Below are positions 7,515 through 14,713 of a stretch of 28,422 nt of DNA, piece by piece. Source of the stretch: Desulfobacteraceae bacterium (GTDB taxonomy: Bacteria > Desulfobacterota > Desulfobacteria > Desulfobacterales > SURF-15); contig QZKK01000055.1 in assembly GCA_003599475.1 (NCBI GenBank), forward strand, positions 1 to 28,422, written 5' to 3'. The translations under genes and the position numbers were made by a program. The stretch's first letter is position 1. Each line of letters starts with the position of its first letter. Below the pieces are notes generated by a model. It was not told where the DNA came from and searched no databases. It saw only the letters and a program-made list of their open reading frames with translations.

Positions 7515-7832
7515 ATTGTATTCGGAATTGCCGTCCGGCAAACAATTTTCGTTGCTTCTCCGGCACGCCTCTGATAACGATAAAAAATTCCGACCCGGTA
7601 TCGTTTGACAAAAGCCCACAGGTGCCGCTGTGAACCGCGTTTCCTACCGCATCCAATTCCAGTGCCCTGCATCGAGAAGCCCGGGTCCGCAGAATTGTAA
7701 GAAAGAGAATCTTTAAAAGGAGGTGATGAGAGGAGTCGATTGAGAATCGAGCCATGTGGATTGTGCCCGATCGAGAACGAAGAAAAGCTCATTTTTTCAT
7801 GGGATGATATCGGGAAGGAAAAGGAGGCCGGA
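7515..7832. other. Intergenic leader region upstream of the ABC importer
   Basis: No credible gene is seen here. A TTGACA at 7605-7610 on the plus strand lacks a good -10 at 16-18 bases. A very strong Shine-Dalgarno-like run AAAAGGAGGTGATGAGAGGAG lies at about 7716-7736, followed by TTG 7740, which opens in frame into the binding-protein gene. A second strong site (AAGGAGG) precedes ATG 7833. The first site could serve a tiny leader ORF or an upstream start, but the signal peptide argues for 7833. Confidence 0.4.
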
Positions 7833-9131
7833 ATGAAAAAAAGTATCGTGACCGCAACTTTGTTTACCGCCCTTTCGGCGGCGCTGCTGATCATGACATT
7901 CGGAGCAAACGCGCATGCGCAGGACAAAGTCGGCTGGATCGGCCCGATCTACAAGGAGTTATCCGACAGCCTGACCAAAGGATTCAAGGAATACTATAAA
8001 AAGACCTACAGCAAGGATGTGGAGATCACTTTCGTGCAGCCGGGCGGATGGCCTGTGTGCGTAGACAAAGTAAGAGCGTGGGGCGACAAGCCGGATGCCG
8101 ACGTTTTCCTGGGGGGAGGGGCGCCGGCGCATGAGGTCCTGAAAAAAGAGGGCCGGATCGTCCCCTACAAACCGAAAGAGGGGGACAAGGTCCCCGCCAA
8201 TTGGCAGGGAATGAAGGTGAAGGACGATGGCGACTACTGGGCCTGTTTCTCGCCCTGGATCGTCACAAACCTTTACAACCAGAAGGTGTTGAAAGTCCTG
8301 AGGCTGCCCCCGCCGAAAACATGGAAGGATCTTGTCAACCCCATATACAGGGGAAACGTCACATATACGCTCCCCTATGCTTCCGGAACGATGCATGAAA
8401 TGGTGGAGATTCTCCTCCAGTCATTGGGGGAGAAGGAAGGCTGGGGATACCTCAGGCTGTTGGCCGCGCAGGCGCCCCGGTTCTCGACCGGGAGCACCGA
8501 TACGACCCATATCGTAAACCGCGGCGAAGTTCCCATCGGGCTTGCGCAGCCGCAGATGAATGCGATGGTTGCACGCAGAGACGGATACCCGGTAAGCGAC
8601 CTTCTTCCCGATAAAACGATCCTGGTGCCGGAAGCCGTGGCACTCCTGAAGAATGCGCCCAACGAAGCCACCGGCAAGATCTTTCTGGACTGGCTTTTCA
8701 GCATGGACGGGCAGAAATACGTGCTGGAGGGGGGTTACTTTCCGGCAAGGACCGATATCCGGTTTTCGCAGTGGGAAAAGGAAGGCGTTTCCATGGCCAA
8801 ACACGCGAAATCGGCCCTGGGCGTCGATGCATTCTGGGACCTGAAGGTCGACTTCATCAAGTACGACCTGGATCTTGCCACCAAAAGATGGGATGAGGTC
8901 AACCGTGTCTATGAATACGAGATCTATCGAAAATGGGGCGAGCTGAAGAGCAGCCTCTTTCTGATCGAGGAAGTCGAGGGCGAGGTAAGTGCCGCCAAAG
9001 CCCGGAAGCTGGACGCATCCAAGGCCGAGGCGAAGATAAAGGAAGCCCGAAAGCTCTTCGAGACCGACGGCGATTATGCGGGCGCCCGCCTGGCTGCAAC
9101 GCAGGCGCGCGCGCTTCTTGCGGCCCAGTAG
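7833..9131 (+). CDS. ABC importer periplasmic substrate-binding protein (Fe(III)/polyamine-like family)
   Basis: The 432-residue product has a signal peptide (MKKSIVTATLFTALSAALL, cut after AHA near residue 29) and a type-2 binding-protein fold of the AfuA/FbpA/PotD kind: DADVFLGGGAPAHEVLKKEG near residues 89-108, the TWKDLVNPIYRGNVTY segment typical of iron-type binding proteins, and AKIFLDW-like GKIFLDWLFSMDGQKYV. The ATG at 7833 is preceded by AAGGAGG at five bases. After the usual end of the fold the protein adds ~65 residues of predicted charged helix (EEVEGEVSAAKARKLDASKA and following, ending ATQARALLAAQ), which is unusual. It is followed by the permease and ATPase genes on the same strand. 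The ligand cannot be told from sequence: Fe(III), another cation, or a small organic or phosphonate solute are possible. Confidence 0.85.
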   Translation: MKKSIVTATLFTALSAALLIMTFGANAHAQDKVGWIGPIYKELSDSLTKGFKEYYKKTYSKDVEITFVQPGGWPVCVDKVRAWGDKPDADVFLGGGAPAHEVLKKEGRIVPYKPKEGDKVPANWQGMKVKDDGDYWACFSPWIVTNLYNQKVLKVLRLPPPKTWKDLVNPIYRGNVTYTLPYASGTMHEMVEILLQSLGEKEGWGYLRLLAAQAPRFSTGSTDTTHIVNRGEVPIGLAQPQMNAMVARRDGYPVSDLLPDKTILVPEAVALLKNAPNEATGKIFLDWLFSMDGQKYVLEGGYFPARTDIRFSQWEKEGVSMAKHAKSALGVDAFWDLKVDFIKYDLDLATKRWDEVNRVYEYEIYRKWGELKSSLFLIEEVEGEVSAAKARKLDASKAEAKIKEARKLFETDGDYAGARLAATQARALLAAQ

Positions 9132-9145
9132 ATAATAACCGGTTT

Positions 9146-9194
9146 GAGGGTTCAAAGGTCATCCGCCGCGGGGCGGAAAGACCTTTGAACCTTC
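9146..9194 (+). terminator. Long hairpin between binding-protein and permease genes
   Basis: GGTTCAAAGGTC (9149-9160) and GACCTTTGAACC (9180-9191) are exact inverted repeats; with a wobble pair the stem extends to 15 bp (9146-9160/9180-9194). Inside it TCCGCC (9162-9167) pairs with GGCGGA (9172-9177). It sits 14 bases after the stop and is followed by TATTTTG. It is a likely stabilising or attenuating stem that raises binding-protein levels over the membrane parts. Confidence 0.7.
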
Positions 9195-9220
9195 TATTTT
9201 GAACAGCAAAGGATTCCGGA

Positions 9221-10897
9221 ATGTCTCGCGGCAATGCGCTTCTTTCAGTGCTCCTGTGGTCGGTCCTGTCGCTGCTTGTGATCTATCCCCTGTCGATTCT
9301 TGTCATTGAAAGCTTCAAGATCGCAGGAACCGGGGCATGGGGACTGAAGAATTACATCGAGTTTTTCCAGGAAACCTATTATCTGAAGACCTTCGGAAAC
9401 ACCCTGGTGCTGAGCACGCTGGTGCTCCTGGCGTCCACCGTATTCGGGGTTCCGCTTGCCTACATCCTGGCACGCTACAGGCAGCGGGGTAAAACCGTAT
9501 TCACCGCCCTGATCCTGCTTCCGATTGTCTTGCCCGCTTATGCCGGCATTTTCGCATTCATCATCTTTTTAGGAAAATACGGGACCGTGAACCTTCTCCT
9601 CATGGAGACGGGTCTGATCAAAACACCCATCAATTTCATCTATGGGCTCCACGGCCTGGTGTTCATCCAGGCTCTGCATATGCTCCCTTTCATCGTCCTG
9701 AGCCTTTCGGCAGGTTTCACCAACATCGACCCCGCCCTGGAAGAGGCTGCCGAAGTCGAGGGGGCAAACGGCTTCCGGAGGTTTCTGACCGTCACCTTGC
9801 CCCTCTGCACGCCCAGTTACCTGGCGGGGGCCGTCATCGTGTTTCTATGGCCGTTTACAGACTGGCTCACCCCGTTGATCCTGGGGCAGGTGGACTTTCT
9901 TCCCTCGGTCGCCTACATCAATATCGCCTATCACTTCACCGACATGCATCGCAAGTACATGGGGATCGTGGCGGTGGTCGTTTCCTCAACGGTCTGCATC
10001 GCCCTTTTTCTGCTTGCAAGACGATGGGTGGAGCGGAAAAAGTATACCGGCCTCTCCAAGGGAACGACCGCCGAGGGGCGGGTGATCGAACCGGTGCTCT
10101 TGTTGAAGGTGGGTGCATATCTCTACATGATTTTCATTGCAGCCCTGGTTCTGCTCATCCCGATCGTGCTCGGCCTCTCCGCATTTTCCCGCAGGTGGGT
10201 TTTCGAGCCGTTCCCAACCTACTGGACGCTTGAAAATTTCAAGCTGATTCTCCTGGAGTCTCCCGGGCTGATCAAAAATTCCTTCCTTTTCAGTGGTGTC
10301 GCTCTGATCTTTGGGATCGCCTTCGGGCTTCCGGCAGCCTACCTCATCGTCCGGACGCAGGTTCGGGGCAAAAATCTGCTCGATTTCGTGATCACGCTGA
10401 TGCTGGCGTTTCCAGGGATTGCCGTCGGTGTGAGCTATCTTTTGGCCTTCTGGAAAGACATCCCCCTTGCCACCCACTGGATCATCATGCCGCTTGCCCT
10501 GGTTGCACGGCGGCTGCCGTATTTCTTGCGGATGGCGCACTCCTCCTACCTGCAGCTCGACAGTTCGCTGGAAGAAGCCTCGGAAGTATCCGGAGCGGGC
10601 AAGCTCAGAACTTTTTTCTTTATCTCCTTGCCTCTGCTGCTCAAGGGGGTGCTCGTCGGTGTCGTGATGTTTTTCATCATGGCCTTCCAGGAGATTTCGA
10701 CTGCCATCTTCCTCTATCGAGGGGGGTGGGAAACACTGCCGATCGGGATTTATCTGAACTGGCATCGCGGTATGGAATTCGGAATCGCCGCAGCCATGGC
10801 GTTTCTGATGATCGTAATCACCTTCATCCTTCTGCTGATCATCGCAAGAATCGGCGGGGGGATTTTAAAGGCCGCCTGGGGTCCGGGCAGTGCATGA
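9221..10897 (+). CDS. ABC importer permease, fused double-domain (FbpB-like)
   Basis: Inner-membrane channel of the importer. The 558-residue protein carries two permease modules in one chain, each with about six hydrophobic helices and its own EAA coupling loop: LEEAAEVEGANGFRRFLTVT (~residues 180-200) and LEEASEVSGAGKLRTFFFIS (~450-470). A basic linker (RRWVERKKYTGLSKGTTAEG, ~266-285) divides the halves. This single-chain layout is typical of Fe(III)-type FbpB/AfuB permeases, so no second permease gene is needed. The ATG at 9221 has AAGGA about eight bases upstream. It is 89 bases after the binding-protein gene, across the hairpin, and 15 bases before the ATPase gene. Confidence 0.93.
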   Translation: MSRGNALLSVLLWSVLSLLVIYPLSILVIESFKIAGTGAWGLKNYIEFFQETYYLKTFGNTLVLSTLVLLASTVFGVPLAYILARYRQRGKTVFTALILLPIVLPAYAGIFAFIIFLGKYGTVNLLLMETGLIKTPINFIYGLHGLVFIQALHMLPFIVLSLSAGFTNIDPALEEAAEVEGANGFRRFLTVTLPLCTPSYLAGAVIVFLWPFTDWLTPLILGQVDFLPSVAYINIAYHFTDMHRKYMGIVAVVVSSTVCIALFLLARRWVERKKYTGLSKGTTAEGRVIEPVLLLKVGAYLYMIFIAALVLLIPIVLGLSAFSRRWVFEPFPTYWTLENFKLILLESPGLIKNSFLFSGVALIFGIAFGLPAAYLIVRTQVRGKNLLDFVITLMLAFPGIAVGVSYLLAFWKDIPLATHWIIMPLALVARRLPYFLRMAHSSYLQLDSSLEEASEVSGAGKLRTFFFISLPLLLKGVLVGVVMFFIMAFQEISTAIFLYRGGWETLPIGIYLNWHRGMEFGIAAAMAFLMIVITFILLLIIARIGGGILKAAWGPGSA

Positions 10898-10912
10898 GGA
10901 GAGTAAGTTTCA

Positions 10913-11998
10913 ATGGCATTCATCGAAATCCGAGGCCTGTTCAAACGCTATAAGAAAGTCGTTGCCGTCAATCGCATCCGACTCGATGTAAGCCGGGGAG
11001 AAATGCTGACGCTGCTCGGTCCGAGCGGATGCGGCAAGACAACGACGCTGCGCTGCATCGCCGGGCTCGAGAAGCCGGAGGAGGGAGACATCGTCATCGA
11101 CGGCAAGCCGATGCTTTCGAATGGATTCGTCCAGCCCTCGAAAAGGGGCATCGGCATGGTGTTTCAGAACTATGCGGTATGGCCTCATATGAAGGTTCTC
11201 AACAATATCGCATACGGCCTGAAGCTCCAGAAGATGCCGAAAAAGACCATCCAGGAGAAGGCCCGGCAGGCTCTGGAGATGGTCGGTCTGGGCGGACTTG
11301 AAGAAAGATACCCGGGCCAATTGAGCGGAGGCCAGCAGCAGAGGGTGGCTCTGGCCAGGGCGCTCGTCAGGAATCCCAAGGTGCTGCTGCTCGATGAGCC
11401 CCTGAGCAACCTGGATGCCAAACTCAGGGAAAAGATGAGATTCGAGATCAAGAGCCTGGCGAAACGCATGGGGATCACCTCGGTCTATGTCACCCATGAT
11501 CAGGCGGAGGCGATGGTGATTTCGGATCGGGTCGCCGTTATGCAGTCCGGAGACGTGGTGCAGATCGGAACCCCCCATGAGATCTATGAAAAGCCTGTCA
11601 ATCGATTCGTAGCGGACTTCATCGGAACGATGAACTTTATCGCCGCCGAGGTTGTCGAAGCCGGCAAGAGCAGGGATGAGGTCATCGTGCGGACAGATTT
11701 CAGCGCGACGATGGTCTGCAAAACACCCGATGTGAGCGCGACAACCCCGGGGAGAAAAGTCTTTGCCTCCATACGTCCCGAAGATGTGCAAGTGATTTCC
11801 CCGGGCATGGGGCAGGAAATGAAGAATCGGTTCAAAGGCAGAATCGCCCACAAGGCCTATCTGGGGAACTTTCTATACTTTTTCGTAGACGCAGGCGGCA
11901 CGACGATCCGAGTACAGGTTCCGCATTATCTTCCGCAGGAGGAAGGAGAGGAGATCGATCTCTTTTTGAACCCTGAAAAATGCATGATTCTTCTTTGA
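10913..11998 (+). CDS. ABC importer ATP-binding protein (FbpC/PotA-like)
   Basis: ATPase subunit of the importer. The 361-residue protein shows Walker A GPSGCGKTTT (~36-45), Q-loop MVFQNYAVWPHM (~82-93), signature [15 protein letters not shown] (~133-147), Walker B VLLLDEPLSNLD (~153-164) and the switch His in YVTHDQAEA (~190-198). A C-terminal TOBE-like region (~240-361, with IRPEDVQV) marks the FbpC/PotA/MalK subgroup. The aromatic residues around the Q-loop (QNYAVWPHM) are common in Fe(III)/spermidine-type members. It starts 15 bases after the permease and ends 4 bases before the convergent DUF47 gene, leaving no room for a separate terminator. Confidence 0.94.
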   Translation: MAFIEIRGLFKRYKKVVAVNRIRLDVSRGEMLTLLGPSGCGKTTTLRCIAGLEKPEEGDIVIDGKPMLSNGFVQPSKRGIGMVFQNYAVWPHMKVLNNIAYGLKLQKMPKKTIQEKARQALEMVGLGGLEERYPGQLSGGQQQRVALARALVRNPKVLLLDEPLSNLDAKLREKMRFEIKSLAKRMGITSVYVTHDQAEAMVISDRVAVMQSGDVVQIGTPHEIYEKPVNRFVADFIGTMNFIAAEVVEAGKSRDEVIVRTDFSATMVCKTPDVSATTPGRKVFASIRPEDVQVISPGMGQEMKNRFKGRIAHKAYLGNFLYFFVDAGGTTIRVQVPHYLPQEEGEEIDLFLNPEKCMILL

Positions 11999-12002
11999 TT
12001 CT

Positions 12003-12653
12003 TTACACCGTGGACTTCAGAATGACCAAGTCCAGGTGGTCTGCCGCATATTTTGCCTGATCGGCTACGGCTGTAACGGCATTCAGACAGAGCTTCAAAT
12101 GGATTTTCCGGCCGAAGTCGATCCCGTCCAGGGTAAAGATCTTCTTGGTGAGATCCCATTCGATATGGTCAACATCCGATTCTTTGACTCCGACTTCCTT
12201 TACATGACGCCGTGCCGTTTCGTTTTCGCAGTCTTTTTCAAAAAAGCACATGAACGCTTCTTTCAGCGGCTCGACGATGCCGAGTGATTCCCGCACGGCA
12301 TTGGAAAATTCGGCCTTCACCGCTTCGGGAACATCGGGGCGCTGATTCAGAAAAAAGTCGCAGCAAGCCTCGGTGGCATTGGCAACCTCATCGACGCCTT
12401 CGATCAGCCGGTAGATGTCTTCCCGGAGCCGGGGAAGATAGGCGCCCGCGTACAGCTTGTCTCGGATTTCATACCGGATGAGATCGGCCCGGGTTTCTAT
12501 CGCATCCACCTGTTTGGCGAGCTCCTTTGCATCTTTGATGTTTCCGGAAAGATATTCCTGAATTGTCCGGATCCCGGTCGTAATGCACTCCTCGACCGTG
12601 TTGAGGTGCTTGACCAGGAGTTTACCGACTTCCCTTTCTTTTCTGAACAACAT
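12003..12653 (-). CDS. DUF47 / PhoU-like protein
   Basis: A 216-residue, all-helical cytoplasmic protein starting MLFRKEREVGKLLVKHLNTV, with KQVDAIETRADLIRYEIRDK (~48-67) and YRLIEGVDEVANATEACCDF (~82-101). These are typical of the DUF47 family (TIGR00153-type, structurally PhoU-like), which normally pairs with PiT low-affinity phosphate transporters. The ATG at 12653 has AGGAGG seven bases upstream. The frame is open for another 128 codons upstream to 13037, but that part is the structured repeat and non-coding. No pit gene is adjacent. The neighbours are the ABC importer (convergent) and the inositol-phosphate synthase (divergent). A role in phosphate transport or signalling is inferred from family only. 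Confidence 0.88.
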   Translation of the reverse strand: MLFRKEREVGKLLVKHLNTVEECITTGIRTIQEYLSGNIKDAKELAKQVDAIETRADLIRYEIRDKLYAGAYLPRLREDIYRLIEGVDEVANATEACCDFFLNQRPDVPEAVKAEFSNAVRESLGIVEPLKEAFMCFFEKDCENETARRHVKEVGVKESDVDHIEWDLTKKIFTLDGIDFGRKIHLKLCLNAVTAVADQAKYAADHLDLVILKSTV

Positions 12654-12713
12654 TGGCCTTCCTCCTGAACCGCAACAGCGAGCGCCATTCGGCCCGAGCT
12701 CATGGCCGAGGGC

Positions 12714-12837
12714 ATTCCCCGCAGCTTGCTGCGGGGTTAGCGAGCGAATATAAAAATTAGACAAAAAGTCCTTACGGTCGAAGATTCCCTGCAGCTTGTC
12801 GGAGCGAAGCGGAGATCCCGCTGCCGGGGCTGCAGGG
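12714..12837. repeat. REP-like palindromic repeat pair
   Basis: Two related units: ATTCCCCGCAGCTTG (12714-12728) and ATTCCCTGCAGCTTG (12784-12798), one mismatch in 15. The first closes into a perfect 9-bp hairpin, CCCCGCAGC (12717-12725) with GCTGCGGGG (12728-12736). The second forms a longer cruciform, CCCTGCAGC (12787-12795) with GCTGCAGGG (12829-12837), enclosing AGCGAAGCGGAG. Between them is an A/T-rich spacer. The form fits a dispersed REP/BIME-type element. Confidence 0.65.
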
Positions 12838-13059
12838 TTCTTCAATCCCGCCCGGCGGAGGGATTCGAAGCACGAAATTCGGAACCCGAGGTCCAAGTGT
12901 TCCAACCTATCGATAGAAGCTTTGCACAAATGAAGGTATTTTTCAACGCTCTCGATCCAAGGAAAGAGTCCGGGCCTCCAGGAACAAGCCCAGCCGTGAC
13001 GCTTCCGGCATTTGATCGAGAAAGAAACTTTTTTCATATTAATTGATTTTATTCCGCAA

Positions 13060-13090
13060 TTCGATGTTGGACGTTCGATGTTCGATGTTC
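13060..13090. repeat. Short imperfect repeats of TTCGATGTT
   Basis: TTCGATGTT at 13060-13068, GTTCGATGTT at 13073-13082 and TTCGATGTTC at 13081-13090 form a low-complexity cluster. No function is assigned. Confidence 0.5.
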
Positions 13091-13182
13091 ATGTAGTTTC
13101 TAACAGAGCCCAACTCCTCTGTACCTGTATCCAGCCTGCAAAACAGGTCCACTGGATAATTGCAGGAGACCTGCCGGAACAT

Positions 13183-13211
13183 TTGACAAAAGCTTGCAGC
13201 CGGATTAAATT
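13183..13211 (+). promoter_or_regulatory. Sigma-70 promoter for ino1
   Basis: Consensus -35 TTGACA (13183-13188), a 17-base spacer and -10 TAAATT (13206-13211). It is the best housekeeping promoter in the window. It implies a leader of about 105-108 bases before the start at 13325. Confidence 0.7.
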
Positions 13212-13324
13212 GCCTGTATACATGTCCATGATCTCATTGGGGAGAAGAAAAGCCTGTTTCTTCCTCCCTATAACAGTTCTCGATTCGATCAATGGAAAGT
13301 GACCGCGATTTCGGGGAGGTAGGA

Positions 13325-14479
13325 ATGAGTGAAGTGAGAATCGCCGTGGCAGGTCTCGGTAACTGCGCAAGTTCTTTGATTCAGGGAATGCATTACTACA
13401 GGAGCAAGTCCGCCGAAGAGGCCATCGGATTGATGCACTGGGAGATCGGAGGATATGCGCCGGGAGACATCAAAGTCGTTGCGGCGTTCGATATCGACAA
13501 GCGAAAAGTCGGGCAGGATGTCAACAGAGCCATCTTCGCCCTGCCGAACTGCACCACCGTTTTCTGCCCGGATCTTCCCGAATCGGGTGTTACTGTCCGA
13601 ATGGGTCGAGTACTGGATGGAATCTCGGAGCACATGAGAGATTATGAAGAAAAATATACCTTTGTCGCCTCCGATGCCGCGGAACCTGAAATGGGCGATG
13701 TCGTCGCTATTCTCAAAGATACCGGAACGGACGTTCTGGTAAACTATATGCCCGTCGGGTCGGAGAAAGCCGCTCAGTTTTATGCGGAGTGTGCGCTTGC
13801 CTCCGGAGCCGCCTTTGTCAACAACATACCGGTTTTTATCGCCAGCGATCCGAAATGGGCCGCACGCTTCGAGGAGAAAAACCTTCCCATCGTGGGAGAC
13901 GATATCAAGTCCCAGCTTGGGGCGACCATCACCCATCGTATCCTGACCGATCTTTTCAAGAAACGGGGCGTGAAGATGGAGCGCACCTACCAGCTAAATA
14001 CCGGCGGCAATACCGATTTCTTGAATATGTTGAATCGCCACCGTCTGATTTCCAAGAAGAAATCCAAAACAGAGGCCGTTCAATCCGTTACGGCGCGGCG
14101 CCTGGAGAGCGAAAATATCCATATCGGCCCCAGCGACTGGGTGCCGTGGCAGAAGGACAATAAAATCGCCTTCATCCGGATGGAGGGCAAGCTTTTCGGA
14201 GATGTGCCGATGAACCTCGAACTGCGTCTTTCGGTTGAAGATTCACCGAATTCCGCAGGGGTGGCAATCGATTCGATCCGTTGTGCAAAGCTTGCCCTGG
14301 ACCGCGGGCAGGGGGGCGCCCTGATCGCTCCTTCGGCCTACTTCTGCAAGCACCCTCCGCAGCAGTTCACAGACGATGAAGCCTACCGGATGACCGAGAA
14401 TTTCATTTCCGGATACTCGGACAAGGTTCATGATATGTCCGATTACCGCCGCAGGCCCTTCGTTCAGACCGGAAGCTGA
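13325..14479 (+). CDS. ino1: myo-Inositol-1-phosphate synthase (inositol-3-phosphate synthase)
   Basis: Converts glucose 6-phosphate to 1L-myo-inositol 1-phosphate using enzyme-bound NAD; cytoplasmic. The 384-residue protein has the N-terminal NAD-binding loop AGLGNCASSLIQG (~8-20), then VVAAFDIDKRKVG (~54-66), NYMPVGSEKAAQFY (~141-154) and GDDIKSQLGATITHR (~196-210). The catalytic region QLNTGGNTDFLNM (~225-237) is characteristic of the bacterial/archaeal MIPS family. The ATG at 13325 is preceded by GGGGAGG; an ATG-type start at 13292 without that site is less likely. It is a single gene with its own promoter. The product feeds inositol phospholipids or compatible solutes, but no partner gene is nearby. 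Confidence 0.93.
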   Translation: MSEVRIAVAGLGNCASSLIQGMHYYRSKSAEEAIGLMHWEIGGYAPGDIKVVAAFDIDKRKVGQDVNRAIFALPNCTTVFCPDLPESGVTVRMGRVLDGISEHMRDYEEKYTFVASDAAEPEMGDVVAILKDTGTDVLVNYMPVGSEKAAQFYAECALASGAAFVNNIPVFIASDPKWAARFEEKNLPIVGDDIKSQLGATITHRILTDLFKKRGVKMERTYQLNTGGNTDFLNMLNRHRLISKKKSKTEAVQSVTARRLESENIHIGPSDWVPWQKDNKIAFIRMEGKLFGDVPMNLELRLSVEDSPNSAGVAIDSIRCAKLALDRGQGGALIAPSAYFCKHPPQQFTDDEAYRMTENFISGYSDKVHDMSDYRRRPFVQTGS

Positions 14480-14515
14480 TGCCTGCAACCATCTTCGGGA
14501 ATTTCAGCCTTGCCG

Positions 14516-14529
14516 TGCCGCTTGCGGCA
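14516..14529 (+). terminator. Small hairpin after ino1 (weak terminator candidate)
   Basis: TGCCGC (14516-14521), TT, GCGGCA (14524-14529) is a perfect 6-bp stem 37 bases after the ino1 stop. No U tract follows directly, so intrinsic termination is doubtful. Confidence 0.3.
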
Positions 14530-14609
14530 TCGGATCGATAGAGTCTCTTTAACATACCCCGATGGACACGCCTGAATCTTTCCAGAGCGTGCCATGAATC
14601 TCCCTATTT

Positions 14610-14639
14610 TTGTTGATCATCCACGCTTTGCCGTATATA
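14610..14639 (+). promoter_or_regulatory. Possible promoter of the SLC13-type transporter gene
   Basis: TTGTTG (14610-14615), 18 bases, TATATA (14634-14639), 74 bases before ATG 14714. Both boxes are only partial matches. Confidence 0.3.
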
Positions 14640-14713
14640 GAGATTCATTTCATACAAGAGTGAAGCGAACCCGTATTCAACATCCCAAGGCATTGTAAAA
14701 TTTGGGAAATCAA

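Larger units (their letters stand above)
12654..13324. other. Long intergenic region (DUF47 / ino1 divergent control region)
   Basis: No gene is supported in these 671 bases. The minus-strand frame through 12654-13037 is open, but its codons run through palindromic repeats and give a peptide with no family character. The region holds the REP-like repeat (12714-12837), short GTTCGAT-type repeats (13060-13090) and the ino1 promoter (13183-13211). Confidence 0.7.

Noticed and set aside
7740..7832. Upstream TTG start for the ABC binding protein
   Set aside because: It would place 31 polar residues before an intact signal peptide; kept only as a note because of the strong upstream ribosome-binding run.
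10910..11851. 313-codon minus-strand open frame opposite the ABC ATPase gene
   Set aside because: Antisense to a textbook ABC ATPase; the translation shows no domain.
12654..13037. 128-codon N-terminal extension of the DUF47 gene
   Set aside because: It translates palindromic repeat DNA, and a strong AGGAGG site marks the start at 12653.
13098..13116. CTAACAG near the ino1 promoter as a Pho box
   Set aside because: The next 7-mer at 11 bases (CAACTCC) does not match, so there is no repeat.
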